Origin: Gari tellinella | Lineage: Eukaryota > Mollusca > Bivalvia > Cardiida > Psammobiidae | Assembly (NCBI GenBank): GCA_922989275.2 | Contig: OV277862.1 | Coordinates: 23,789,543-23,853,542, forward strand | Length of the DNA stretch: 64,000 bases | Direction of reading: 5' to 3' | Shown here: positions 1 through 11,008 of the stretch, one piece after another | Position numbering within the stretch: the stretch's first letter is position 1 | Layout of the letters: each line of letters begins with the position of its first letter | Program-made: the position numbers and the translations under genes | Notes under the pieces: model-generated | Seen by the model: the letters and a program-made list of their open reading frames with translations, nothing else | What the model was told of the DNA's origin: nothing | The model's database searches: none

Positions 1-560
1 ACTATATGTAAATGAGTGGCAAATAGTTTGGATCCAGATTAGATGCAGCATTATGTGGCATCTGACCTGGATCCATACTGTTTATGGCCAAGAATTAATT
101 GTGGACTGATAGACAGAAAGATAAACAAACAAACAAAACACAAACAAACAGACAGACCAAAAGTAATATGCCTCGAACTAAGTTGTGCTTGAGCATAAAA
201 TAGCAGACATCACTTTCATTTCTGTTATGTATCTCAGTGACCTGAGTTCAGAGTTAGCTATGGGTCAGTTATGCAATTGGAGACGGTCTCAGAGAGAAAT
301 GACTATTATCCTGCTGAACTGTTGTCTGCTCCAAATGTTTGTATGTGAAATATGTAAAAAATAATAACTTATATTTTCTAAATATAAGAAAATATGTAAA
401 TGAGTGGCAAATAGTTTAGATCCAGATTAGATGCAGCATTATGTGGCATCTGACCTGGATCCAAACTGTTTGCAAAAATGTTGCATTTAGTATAAGGGTA
501 GCTTCTTAGCCTGGAAGATACAGTGGGTCTGTATAAAAACGGATCATTAGAGAGTTTTTA
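1..560. repeat. Interspersed repeat, duplicate of 13727-14283
   Basis: This segment is nearly identical in the same orientation to about 13727-14283. Both carry two imperfect palindromes whose arms read GTTTGGATCCAGAT and ATCTGACCTGGATCCA (here about 26-91 and 410-473), an (AAAC)n tract, and the line ATGGGTCAGTTATGCAATTGG. No coding potential was seen. It is a recent copy of a dispersed family, probably part of the larger repeat that follows. Confidence 0.7.
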
Positions 561-577
561 CTGTCAGACCTGCATAA

Positions 578-2148
578 CAAGAGGGCCATGGCCCTTAATT
601 CGCTCACCTGAGGTCATTGTGCCTTAGCTTAATAGGCAAGACAACATTTTAATATAGCTGTAAATGGAATTATCTTCCAGACAAAAAAAACATGACAAAT
701 TGGAATAACTTAAAAAAATATTGTTGGCAGAGTTATGGCCCTTATCCATGACACTTCTTCTTATCAAGCTACATGTATTTCCATATGATTATTTATTGCG
801 CACTCTGCTTTACTTTCAACCTGCTTTAAGTTATCATCTACTAAGATATAGATACTATTTCTTATATCTTACATGTTTATGACTATATAAAGTGGAATTA
901 TTTTCTTTAGAGGAGGAATAAATTAAAGGCGTAAAAAGGCATATGTATGGGGTAATGGGTTAACATCAGTAGAACTGGAGTTATCTCAAAGACAAGAAAA
1001 TATGACACTGGGAAATATCTCAAAATTGTCATTGACCTTTGTACGACATGACCCAAGTTATAAAGTTTCTAACTTTAACAAAGTTATGGCTAAGATTAAA
1101 GTTGTGGACTGACAGACAAACAAATGGACAAACAGACAAAAAAGCAGACAGACAAAAACAATATGCCCCCAACTGCAGGGCATAAATATATAGCAGACAC
1201 CATCATATGCAACCTCATCAGCTGACCAGCTGACCTGAGTTCAGTTATGTAACTCTGCCAGTAGGAAATTTGGCTAGGGTCTAACTCTTATTATGCTGAA
1301 TTGCTGTCTGCTATACATATTTTGAATATTAAACATATGTATAAATATGGCAAAAGACATAATTACATAACTGTCAGTGGATCACTTCCAGACCCTGTTT
1401 CTCTAAGTATGAAACAGACTAAACCATTTATAAACTTTAGCAGACAACATGTTCAGCTAAGACCATCAGTTCAGTGGCTGAGGTCAAATACTGGGTAGTA
1501 TGGTAGAATTAGCAACTGCTCTGAAGGCTTACCCTTACCAGACTGAAATGATATCTGCTTAAAACCTACTGTATGCGAAAAGTGACAAAAAAAAGAATTT
1601 AGAACATGTTCAGTTGGTAAATGAGTACCAATAGTTTGGATCCAAATTAGATGCAGCATTATGTTGCATCTGATCTGGATCCAAAATGTTTGCAAATATT
1701 GGCTATTTGCCCTTAGTATATTAAGAGTACTCAGGTAAAATACAGTTCTGCTTTTGCTTCATCAAAAATACTGTAAAACCTGCCTAGAGCAGCACTTAAA
1801 CTGCGCAGGGTGGCGTCAAGTGTGACCCTAGGGATTTCATTTTAACAAACTATAGAGGGATCGACCAGGAGATTCTACTGTAAAAATATCAAAGCTTAGG
1901 GCCTAGTAGTTTTTAGCAAGAAGATTTTTTAAATTTTTTTGCTTTTTTGCTTTTTCAAGCAGAGTTTTTGCTTTTTCTCTTTCATCTAGACAACTTCTGT
2001 AGAGAAGCATCCAAGGAACATCATGAGCAGTTTGAATCCGCCCTACAATCCCCGGGTTCAGAGGAGATGTCATTTGAAGTAAAAGTGAACGGACAGACGG
2101 ACAGACGGACAGACGTACTACGGACAATGAGCGGTCACAATAGCTCAC

Positions 2149-2179
<31 letters not shown>
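578..2179 (+). repeat. Interspersed repeat, AGAGGGCC...GGTGAGCT family, copy 1
   Basis: It starts with CAAGAGGGCCATGGCCCTTA followed by TCGCTCACCTGAG and ends with a (GACG)n-like run, the hairpin CACCTTGAGCC-TTCG-GGCTCAGGTG and an A-run. The GCTCACCTGAG near the start and CTCAGGTGAGC at the end are complementary. Short stop-to-stop frames inside are not coherent. Other copies of the family are listed separately. The A-rich 3' end suggests retroposition, but no class is assigned. Confidence 0.6.
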
Positions 2180-2180
<1 letters not shown>

Positions 2181-2525
2181 CACTGATATGGCCAGGGTTG
2201 AGTCAAATTTGACCCTAGGGTTTTGATTTTTTACAATTTTGAAAGTGATTTAGTAGAAGATACTATTCATGCAATATCTAAGGTGTGGGAACAGTGGTTT
2301 TTTACAAAAAACTTGTTTAAAGTTTTTCATTTTTTTTAATAAATTTCAATAAGTAGTCCACTTTAAAGTTTCATTTTAACGATTTCTGTAGAGAAGCATC
2401 CAAGGAACACCGTGAGCAAATTAGTTTTTTCCTCAGACTCGCGGTTTCAGAGGAGTTAATTTGAACGGACGGACGGACAGACGGACAGACGGACAGACGG
2501 ACGACGGGCGATCACAACAGCTCAC

Positions 2526-2556
<31 letters not shown>
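2180..2556 (+). repeat. Same family, 3' portion, near-duplicate of 14300-14681
   Basis: The segment from GCACTGATATGGCCAGGG to the GGCTCAGGTGAGCTAAAAAA end is repeated almost base for base at 14300-14681, including the run of GACG repeats and the terminal hairpin. It directly follows copy 1, so the two 3' ends lie in tandem here. No coding potential was seen. Confidence 0.6.
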
Positions 2557-2789
2557 CACTCATTCAATATCCTCTATGTATTAACGGGATAATGGGTTAA
2601 AAGAGCACCGTGCTTTACTTTCAGACTGCTTTAAGCTACCATCTACTAAAAGAAGGAAAATATTTCTTATGGCACATATTCATAACTGTATAAAGTGAAA
2701 GTATTTTTTTCAGTGGAGGAATAAATTAAAGGCGTATTTATGGGGTTATGGTTAGTTTGGTTTGTTGGTTAATGCCATTTCTGCCATCA

Positions 2790-3020
2790 ATGGAAGAATA
2801 GGACGCCCAAGAGAGAGGAGAGCAGATACAGCAAAAAATGGTTGTGATGCCCTACCCTTATTATCAACAGAGTTCTCTGGTTCTTTTGGATGTGCAGTAT
2901 AAAGCATTGATACATCAGACCTCTATTCATAAAGTATCATCCAAAGGACTTGGTCCGACAGGGGAATGAACTCATGACCCCTGGTACCGCAGTCAAGTGT
3001 GCTACCACTGGACCACATCC
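2790..3020 (-). repeat. tRNA-derived SINE, minus strand, copy 1
   Basis: On the minus strand an A-box-like TGGTCCAGTGGTA (3015-3003) and a B-box-like GAGTTCATTCCCC (2973-2961) are spaced as in a tRNA head. A body follows that shares AGAGTTCTCTGGTTCTTTT (plus-strand reading) with the second copy near 31625-31885. This is the usual layout of a tRNA-headed SINE. The B box is off consensus, so it is probably inactive. Confidence 0.55.
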
Positions 3021-3436
3021 ATCGATAAGGTAATGGTTACCAAAGGACAAAATTAGTGCAGTATATTTCTGTCCAGCATTAGAATGTAAGAAATCTCCAT
3101 GCTTGTTCATTTAAGTCTCTGAGACAAAGGTTTTACTGTACACCAAAACCTAGCTAAGTGTGTAGAAACATAAAAGCAGAGCTCCAGATAAGAAGTAAAC
3201 TGAACAAATCTGAAGTTCCAAATTATTTCAGTACCAAATCCTATGGTGTAACTACTCATTAGAATCGTCTCGTATAGGCAATTCTAATGAGTAGTAACCC
3301 CATAGGGTTTAATGAGGAAAAAATAAGATTTAAGGTTTTTAAAATACTCTCCTTATCTAAAGCCCTGTAAAAGCCGAAAGGATGAAGAATTATCTATCAG
3401 CTATACACTCTAAGATGACAAGCCCAATCCACATAC

Positions 3437-3697
3437 CTCTGAATTTAGCCAGGGTAGCTGATGTTCTTAGGATGCCCTTGGGGCTGTTGGCTGCATGGAT
3501 AGCTGCCTCTTCATATTTCCCATCCTCAAACAGCTCATTAAACTTCTCAATGTATTCCAGCATCATCTCGGCTTCCTTCTCCTTGTTAGGGTCATCATCT
3601 TCAAAGGTAGAGTTGGTTGCTGGTCCTTCACCTGTGGCCGAGCCCTCACGAGCCACATTGCCCTCAGTCTGGCCAACTCCCTCTCCACCTTGCTCAG
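3437..3697 (-). CDS. CLHC1: CLHC1-like, coding exon 6 (start of clathrin-linker domain)
   Basis: The 261-nt exon follows a TTATTTTAG acceptor at 3698 and ends at a GTATGT donor at 3436. A low-complexity G/E/T-rich lead ([14 protein letters not shown]) is followed by [15 protein letters not shown] and [19 protein letters not shown]. The last block is the hallmark of the clathrin heavy chain linker: a helix-loop pair with the YEEAA..AANSPxGILR core, as in clathrin heavy chain and CLHC1. It ends with one base of the next codon, and no acceptor-plus-frame that continues it was found between 1 and 3436, so the next exon is off the window. Confidence 0.87.
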
Positions 3698-3722
3698 CTA
3701 AAATAAATAATGTAATCTTTGC

Positions 3723-3981
3723 TTAATCCTTTACATTATAAATATGCCTTTTTATGCCATTAATTTGTTCCTCTATAGAAGAAAATAATTCCACTTTATA
3801 CAGTCATGTATATGTACCATAAGAAGTATTTTCTGTATCCTTGCAGATGGCAGCTTAAAGCAGATTGAAAGTATAGCAGAATGTGCCTTGGCACATTCTG
3901 CTTTACTTTCAACCTGCTTTAAGTGGTCATCTGTTTTCAAAACTAGAAACATGCTTTAATGGGCTAAGCCTAATGGGTTAA
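3723..3981. mobile_element. TTAA-flanked hairpin MITE
   Basis: It is bounded by TTAA at 3723-3726 and 3978-3981, with inverted ends of the TTAAnCCnTTAC type seen in many copies in the window. The centre is a long hairpin whose arms read GCAGAATGTGCC and GGCACATTCTGC, flanked by TTGAAAGTATAGC and GCTTTACTTTCAA. TTAA duplication is typical of piggyBac-type and Kolobok-type elements. It has no coding capacity. A second, partial left end (TTAATCCTTCACTCCAT) begins immediately after it. Confidence 0.65.
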
Positions 3982-4265
3982 TCCTTCACTCCATATATAT
4001 GCCTTTTCACACCTCTAATTTATTCCTTTTGACACAAAGGTTACAGCCCAAATTCCAAGCCACAGGAACATCTTCCCATACCAGTAGTTCTGTGAAAAGT
4101 TAAGAGCAAATCCTTCCAGCAGTGTATAGGAGGAGTTAGCTGCACACATTTTTTAATAGACAGACAGACGGACAGGTTAATGTCACAAGAGATGGCCAGG
4201 AAAATGTTTTTCACTTATCAGGGCGACCAATCACGTGACTTTTGTATCGATAGTATTTACTAACA

Positions 4266-4291
4266 ATGGCCGACAGCTTTCAAGAAAAAAG
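4266..4291 (+). other. Mini-exon in left TIR (MADSFQEK + donor)
   Basis: An ATG at 4266 in good context (ACAATGG) opens a frame MADSFQEK. After 26 nt it meets AAAAAAG/GTGAGT, a strong splice donor. The identical exon and donor occur in the opposite arm, pointing the other way. This looks like the first coding exon of a gene carried by the element, starting inside the TIR. The matching downstream exon is not established. Confidence 0.4.
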
Positions 4292-4772
4292 GTGAGTTTT
4301 GCATTTTTCTTCGTCTATAGGTATTCTTGCAATCCGACTTATCGACCATGGTCTGGTCCACACATTTCCGGTCATTTTGGTACCAAAGGCTCAACGCCAC
4401 ATGCCATAGTTTCTTTGGAATGCTTGTCACAAGTTTCGAATTGAGGGGAAAGATTCTTAAATTTTCGGGATACGGTTTACTAACGAAGCTTATTTTGGCA
4501 TCTAACTCGAAAACGGTTTTATGTCCTGTGACTTCAGATGTAGAAACACATTCTACAAGATTCAGTTTGCCCAAAAATGTGTGTTTTTCATAAAAAATCA
4601 AATAGTTGCGTGATAGAAAGGATGATGTACATAGAGTATTTTAATGATGGCAGTATGTCCAAAACGAGCCAGTTTGCATGGTATATATATACTTTGGAGT
4701 GGAGCAAACGGTTAAAGCAGTTAAACTTGACTTCTATCTAAAGTGTAACTTAGCTTTGCTTCTATCTACACT

Positions 4773-6897
4773 GCAAGAAGGACCAAGCCTGTGAAACGAA
4801 AAATTCACCTTTGGAAGAAGGCTGATCTTGACTCGCTCAGGTCTGAATGTAGTAGATACCAGGAAGATTTTGTGCGAAAGTACACCAATGCCAGCGATAT
4901 CAACACCATGTGAGATGACATTAAGAACTCACTTCTTGGATTCCTAGAATCATGTGTTCCTTCCAAGATGACTAGTTCTCGTTTTAGTCAACCATGGATA
5001 CATAGAGAGGTGAAACAGCTCAGTCGAAGAAAGAAGAGGGCTTTTGCAAAGGCTAGAAAGACTAAAAGTGCCAGGGACATCAAACGCTATAAACATCTGA
5101 AGAAATTATCAAGAGATTCTTGTAAATCTGCCTATAATGAATACCTATCGAATATAATTTGTCCAGAAACATCTTCCAACCCAAAAAGATTATACAGTTA
5201 CATTAAAAGCAAAAAGACCGATAACCAGGGTGTTGCACCACTGAAAGCAAAGACTGGCATCACACATTCTGACAGTGCCACCAAATCCAACCTACTTAAC
5301 GATCAGTTTTCCTCAGTCTTCAACAAGGATGAAGATGTGACATCAATCCCCGACATGGGTCCTAGTCATCACCCTCCTGTGGGCAATATAACCGTTACAG
5401 AAAAGGGGGTCTTCAAGTTGCTTTCTGACCTGGATCCACACAAGGCAACCGGTACAGACCAATTTCCTGCTAGACTGTTGAAAGAACTTGCACAGGAGCT
5501 TACTCCAATCTACACAATGTTCTTCCAGGCATCGCTGGACCAAGGCACAATACCACTAGACTGGAAATCAGCAAATGTTGTACCACTATACACGAAAGGG
5601 GACCGCAGTAAGCCTGAAAACTACAGACCTGTCTCTCTGACATCCATTACTTGCAAAACCCTAGAACACATATTCAGCAGCTCAATCATGCAGCACTTGG
5701 ACCATCACTCTATATTAACCACCTTCCAACATGGCTTTCGTAAACGAAGATCCTGCGAGACCCAACTGATTCTAACTATCCAGGACTTAGCTAGCAACAT
5801 TGACAATGGAGGACAGACAGACGTAATTTTATTAGATTTCTCTAAGGCTTTCGATAAAGTTCCTCATCAAAGACTTCTCTCCAAACTTGAATATTATGGG
5901 GTCCGCAGCAACATCCATCAGTGGATTGGCAGCTTCTTAGAGGGCCGTACACAACAAGTAGTCCTTGACGGCAGTACATCGGCACATGTTTCAGTCCAGT
6001 CAAGAGTACCTCAAGGCAGCGTTCTAGGTCCCTTGCTATTTCTTATATATATCAACGATCTACCAAACTACATCTCTTCAGAATCTACTGCAAGGCCTTT
6101 TGCTGATGATTGTACTTTACCGTCCAATCAAGTCTGCTCAAGATGCCCATGCTCTACAACAAGACCTAAATCAGTTACAGGAGTGGGAAAAGGACTGGCT
6201 TATGGAATTCCATCCCCAGAAATGTCAAATTCTACACATCACCAATAAGAGAAAACCATTAAACCTACAATACAACATCCATGGACATACACCTGAAGTA
6301 GTCGACTCCGCTAAATATTTAGGCCTGTCCATTCAAAAATCTCTCAACTGGAACAACCATATCAATACTGTCACAAGAAAAGCAAACAACACTAGGGCCT
6401 TTCTTCAACGAAACATCTCACAGTGCCCCAGGGAGACTAAGGAACTCTGCTACACCAGCCTAGTCAGACCCTTGATGGAGTATGGATCAATCATATGGGA
6501 CCCATTTACAGAGTGCAACATCCGGAAACTGGAGATGGTGCAGCGCAGGGCAGCCAGAATGGCTTTTTCCGACCACAGAAGAACCTCCAGCGTCACACCT
6601 ATGCTGCAACAACTCCAGTGGCCAACTCTCCAAGAACGCAGAGCACAGGCAAAGGTCATCATGATGTATAGAATTGTTTATCATCTTGTTGACGTCCCAA
6701 CCATCCACCTAACTCCTATCAGCTCTATCAGAGGCCATGAGCTTAGCTTCCTTGTACCTTTTGCTAGAACCTTATGCTACCAGAAAAGCTTCTTCCCTGA
6801 CACCATCCGGCTCTGGAACCATCTCCCCCAGTCACTAGTATGCTGCCCCACGTCAGACAGCTTCACGAGGGGAGTACAGGCTGTCCAGCTCCGATAA
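4773..6897 (+). pseudogene. Non-LTR retrotransposon (CR1/jockey-like) reverse transcriptase, broken
   Basis: The 5'-truncated ORF begins in mid-protein (KRKIHLWKKADLD), with the endonuclease absent. A TGA interrupts it at 4911-4913 and the frame shifts near 6112, within the FADDC active-site motif. RT blocks are in order: [60 protein letters not shown] (first catalytic Asp), [25 protein letters not shown]. The second frame (6100-6897) gives the thumb and C-terminal part ending in FPDTIRLWNHLPQSLV, typical of CR1/L2/jockey-type elements. A short (GAA)n tract near 7035-7050 may be the 3' tail. It sits inside the foldback element, so it inserted there later or was carried with it. Confidence 0.85.
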
Positions 6898-7066
6898 AAC
6901 GCACTGGATGTTTTTATCTGCACTGTTAAATAGATTCTTTTATCTTGGCACCTGTAAATATATGTAAATAGACACGTCTTGAAGCACCATGCGCCTGTAC
7001 GATTATACGCCAGACGGTGTCAGTACATTATAGGAAGAAGAAGAAGAAGTGTGACTTTTATTCCAG

Positions 7067-7328
7067 ATAATGGGGGAAAAAGAACCACTTTAAGAAAGTA
7101 CCTACGGCGAAGAAGTGCGGCGACCACAAATGTATGCGTTCTTCACACAGGGAAGAGGAAAGAGTGGACACGCCGACTAAAAGACAGGCGCCATTAAAAT
7201 CGCCATTCAAGTCGCCTCTATATAAATGCGCGCCTGCAACGAAAAAGTTTAAATCAGTCAAGTCTCCATACAAAGACCAAGTTTGTAAGTTGGTCAGTAT
7301 AGAGAATCCTACGGATTATGATCCATAG
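7067..7328 (+). pseudogene. Unrecognised coding-like exon inside foldback element
   Basis: After a plausible acceptor (TTTTATTCCAG/AT) one frame reads DNGGKRTTLRKYLRRRSA, then TNVCVLHTGKRKEW, up to a stop at about 7195. The next frame continues with a basic, proline-rich segment, KRQAPLKSPFKSPLYK, and ends in VCKLVSIENPTDYDP with a stop at 7326-7328. Composition changes sharply from the surrounding AT-rich DNA. It looks like one terminal exon with a frameshift. I do not recognise the family. Its entry phase does not match the MADSFQEK exon directly, so an extra exon would be needed. Confidence 0.35.
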
Positions 7329-8537
7329 TTGGAAGCCAATTTTGACCATCACCCTTTTTTCATGAGCAAATCACAACTTTAACTACACTCACTGGTTCTT
7401 AAATGTGGGCAGCTATAGCAGAATGTATGAGCGTGTTTTACTTTAAAATATGTTTAGTAGCAATAAACAATACTCCTTACAAATTGTTAAACATCCGTGC
7501 ATGCATGAACTTTGTGGGATATTTTTGTTACTTATCTCCTTATCGCTGGTTCAAGATAAATCAGGTGCGGAACCATGATTTTCAGTTAGGTGGATCGGGT
7601 TAGGTTCCAGACTTTCGTAACAACAAAAACAAAACAAAACAAGATCGTAAGCACTTCTAACAAATAATATTCTCTTATTTTAGGGTTTTGCAGGGCAGGC
7701 TATTCTGTTTTTCGAATTTTTGGCCAACGAAACTAAACTTAATCGCATTTTTTTTAAAAAGATAAACGGTTTAAAAATTCATGAATTTGGGCAATCGTGG
7801 TGGGGCGTATGAGTCCGCTCTAAAATGCACAAAATCAGCAACGGGAACACAGACCTCAACTACAGATATTAGATCTGAGTAACCAATTTTCTAAAAGCTA
7901 TCAGGTCAGAGTGGTCAATTAAACTGTCCTAGAATGTCATGGAACACTTGGCGAGCACACTTACCGGTTTTATAATTAAACCTTTTGAACGCGACTAGCA
8001 ACCTATAACAAACAAACAAAAAAGTTCAAAGGTAATGATGACATGTTGTTCGTGAGCTCTTGAAAAAAAACGGTGCCTCTTTTCGGAAATGCCACGCAAA
8101 CTGGCTCGATTTGGACATACTGCCATCATTAAAATACTCTATCCATTTTGATTAGTATACTCTATCTCCATTATTTCGTTAAAATACACTACTCTTCTTG
8201 TACATCATCCTTTCTATCACGCAACTATTTGATTTTTTATGAAAAACACACATTTTTGGGCAAACTGAATCTTGTAGAATGTGTTTCTACATCTGAAGTC
8301 ACAGGACATAAAACCGTTTCGAGTTAGATGCTAAATTAAGCTTCGTTAGTAAACCGTATCCCGAAAATTTAAGAATCTTTCCCCTCAATTCGAAACTTGT
8401 GACAAGCATTCCAAAGAAACTATGGCATGTGGCGTTGAGCCTTTGTTACCAAAATGACCGGAAATGTGTGGACCAGACCATGGTCGATAAGTCGGATTGC
8501 AAGAATACCTATAGACAAAGAAAAATGCAAAACTCAC

Positions 8538-8563
8538 CTTTTTTCTTGAAAGCTGTCGGCCAT
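8538..8563 (-). other. Mini-exon in right TIR (MADSFQEK + donor)
   Basis: This is the mirror copy of the exon at 4266-4291: ATG at 8563-8561, the same eight residues, and the same AAG/GTGAGT donor at 8537. Its conservation in both arms follows from arm identity and is not independent evidence of selection. Confidence 0.4.
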
Positions 8564-8791
8564 TGTTAGTAAATACTATCGATACAAAAGTCACGTGATT
8601 GGTCGCCCTGCTTATGTGGCTAGTTATTTTGGCAACATAAGTTTAGACTTAAAATGTGAGCTTTGACGTTCAAACAGAAAGCACATCAATATCTCTGCTC
8701 CCCTCCATAGGGCGGGCCTAATAATTTTAAAGAGAAGCCACAACATAAGGCTTGGAGGAGACATAAAGGAGAAACTTTTGGAATTCTTTAG

Positions 8792-9068
8792 TAAACCCAT
8801 TACTCCATAGATACTCACTTTATGTCTGTTATGTCTAATTTATTCCTCCATAGAAGAAAATATTCCTCCACTGAAGAAAATAGTTAATGAATATGTATCA
8901 TAAGAAAATCAAATATTTTCAATATTCTAGCAGATGATAGCTTAAAGCAGGTCAAAAGTAAAGCAGAATGCGCCTTATGGCACATTCTGCTTTACATGTA
9001 CTTTCAACCTGCTTTAAGTGGCCATGTGTCCTCAAAACTAGAAATAGGCCAATGGAGTAAAGGTTTAA
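8792..9068. mobile_element. Hairpin MITE of the CCCATTAC family
   Basis: The left end reads AAACCCATTACTCCATAGAT and the right end GGCCAATGGAGTAAAGGTTTAA. The central hairpin has GCAGAATGCGCC and GGCACATTCTGC arms. One TTAA is preserved (9065-9068) and the left one is degraded. It lies 40 bp from exon 5 of the host gene. Confidence 0.55.
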
Positions 9069-9107
9069 CTACTTCCTAACTGGGGAAGTCCTATATAGTT
9101 ACTATAC

Positions 9108-9228
9108 CATTTTCTCTTTGTTTTCTGGCCTGCATGGCAGCATACTGTAGAGCCATCATCACCGTATCTCCTACTGTCTGGTGAGGCGGCTTCTCACGAT
9201 TGTAGGCCTGGGCTGCTTCAAGGGCCAC
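9108..9228 (-). CDS. CLHC1: CLHC1-like, coding exon 5
   Basis: The 121-nt exon follows TGTATCCTAG and ends before GTATAGTAAC. It encodes VALEAAQAYNREKPPHQTVG and then DTVMMALQYAAMQARKQREN. Phase 0 at the start and one leftover base (G) at the end join exactly to exons 4 and 6. The exon is too short to stand out by length, and was found because the reading frame is open between good splice signals and continues the same helical protein. Confidence 0.78.
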
Positions 9229-9848
9229 CTAGGATACACACAGTTTGTTATTCAAACATGTACTGCTTTACTATTGGGCAACAAACCAAGAAGTTCTATA
9301 ATACCGTATAAGTGGTTTTTTACGCGAGACACGAATTTAGTGATTCTACCCTAAATGAATTTTTTACGTGTTCATCTTTCACGTAAATGTATTGAAAATC
9401 TATTTTTCATGGATATGATATTAAAGCATATTTATTTTACCGTTTTGGGTTGTAACTTGTCAATAAATCTTCATAAGTAAATGGCACATTCAAACTAAGG
9501 GAAGTAACTATTTTAACATTCACGGCGACAGACATCTATCTTCCCTTCATAAAGTATTTGGCACACTTGTTTACAATATGATCGGATGCAATTTTCGTCT
9601 TTCAAACGTAATGAACTGAAGCGACAGAAAGTCATCACTGGATCCACGACGTGTAAATCAATGTCTCAATTATCCAAACTTTTGCACACTGGATTTAGCT
9701 GTATATACATGTAAACAATAAAAAAACACTGTTTTCTAATTGCAAGCAGACTAGATGTCATTTACGAGTGAATTACATAGGTCAAACTGTAAACGCGATT
9801 AAACCTTTGTCTGCCAATCACAACATGATTTAATTTGATTTGTTATGA
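9229..9848. other. Intronic sequence, no gene seen
   Basis: AT-rich intron with no open frame worth reporting and no clear repeat boundary. A segment around 9305-9420 (TACGCGAGACACGAATTTAG and TTTTTACGTGTTCATC) looks like a dispersed repeat fragment. Confidence 0.4.
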
Positions 9849-10100
9849 TTTTACGTCGCTTTTAACAGTATTTCAGTCATATAGCGACATCCAGCTAATT
9901 ACAGGTGGAGGAAGACCCCAGAAGCCCTTTATGCACTGTTTCAGACACAAATTGGCAACTGGGTAGAACCATTGACCTTCCGCAAGCCAGCTGGAAGGCT
10001 TCCCCACATATAAAATCCGAACAACCCTACTGGGGTTCGAACTCACTGCTTAGTGATGTAAGTCACAGTGACTATACAACTAGACCACGGAGATCACAAC
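9849..10100 (-). repeat. tRNA-derived SINE, minus strand
   Basis: Minus-strand A box TGGTCTAGTTGTA (10087-10075) and B box GAGTTCGAACCCC (10044-10032) match Pol III consensus closely and are spaced as in a tRNA. The tRNA-like head is followed by a tRNA-unrelated body running left to about 9849. It is the best-preserved SINE head in the window. Confidence 0.6.
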
Positions 10101-10944
10101 TTGATTGGCACTGGCAAACAGTTTGAGTAAAGTACATTGAACCTGTTAATATGCCTGGTCCAAGTTATAGACTAGCTGATCTGGGCCCAAACATCCATAT
10201 TTTCAAAAGTAATCACAAATGAAAAAGGTTACAGTACCTATGGACACTCGGTTAAAATACAAGAACATTCTGGTGTTTTTCATCACACTATGTACCCGGA
10301 TAAACCTAACAGGCTCGAGCGACCCTAACCCGATATCAATATGGCGGAAGACGGTAAAAAGTATGTCATTATCTGTCTTTGTTTTTATTATGTTTTTAAA
10401 AGTGTATGGAGTGTTAGCGTAAAACTTTAAAAGCCATAGTATCGTGTAATGGGAACACGGTCTGTATACTAAATATTTGGTTCGACAATCACTGTATGTT
10501 GGCCGAATTCAAGAAAATGCACACGAAAAAAGTGTTAAAAATGAACATTGTAATGTTTCCGAGTGTTTTAAAGTATCTTAAAAGGGAATAATGCGTTACT
10601 TTATAGCGATATTAGTTCAATGAACATCTATTTGACACTGTGTAACAGTATCAAAGTTTAAATGTCATGTTTACTTCTAAAAATATGCCTTGAAAAAGAG
10701 ATGGGTATGCATTTACGGATAATTCCTGACGAATATTGGAAACCGTACTGGATAAATGCGAACAGTAATTGGATAAACACCTAACAGATTTGGGGAAAAA
10801 TGTATTCAAAGACTTCACAAATTATCTGGATTAATCTGCATACTATAAATGAGTGCGCGTATGCAGTTCAATGCGGGAGAAAAGCAATACTAAATCATTT
10901 TAGTTTGTATTAATTATTGAAGAGCTACTTTTGTCCTATTTGCT

Positions 10945-11008
10945 AACAGTTTGGAGCCTGATCAGACGCCAGGTAATTTGCCTGGCGTCTGATCTAGATC
11001 CGAACTGT
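10945..11008. repeat. Palindrome, AACAGTTTGGAGCCTGATCAGACGCC type
   Basis: The arms GCCTGATCAGACGCCAGG and CCTGGCGTCTGATCTAGA flank a short loop and can form a hairpin of about 25 bp. It is one of about ten such palindromes in the window, most of them in the middle of TIR elements. Confidence 0.7.

Larger units (their letters stand above)
4219..8610. mobile_element. Long-TIR (foldback) DNA element with nested LINE
   Basis: Inverted arms at 4219-4682 and 8089-8610 are almost identical: open frames read from them match at 68 of 69 residues. Both outer ends begin CAGGGCGACCAATCACGTG. The element is flanked by a direct 5-bp repeat, CTTAT, at 4214-4218 and 8611-8615. The right arm has about 60 extra bases (around 8150-8205). 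Each arm contains an ATG mini-exon with a good donor site. Between the arms lie a dead LINE and a coding-like exon. No known transposase was recognised, so the superfamily is open. Confidence 0.7.

Noticed and set aside
1..3436. Further CLHC1-like exons to the left of 3437
   Set aside because: No acceptor followed by an open frame continuing the clathrin linker was found. The stretch is repeats and AT-rich DNA.
4235..4601. Open frames in the left arm of the foldback element, both strands
   Set aside because: The same frames appear in the other arm because the arms are copies, and they run across the mini-exon's splice donor. No protein-like content beyond the first eight codons.
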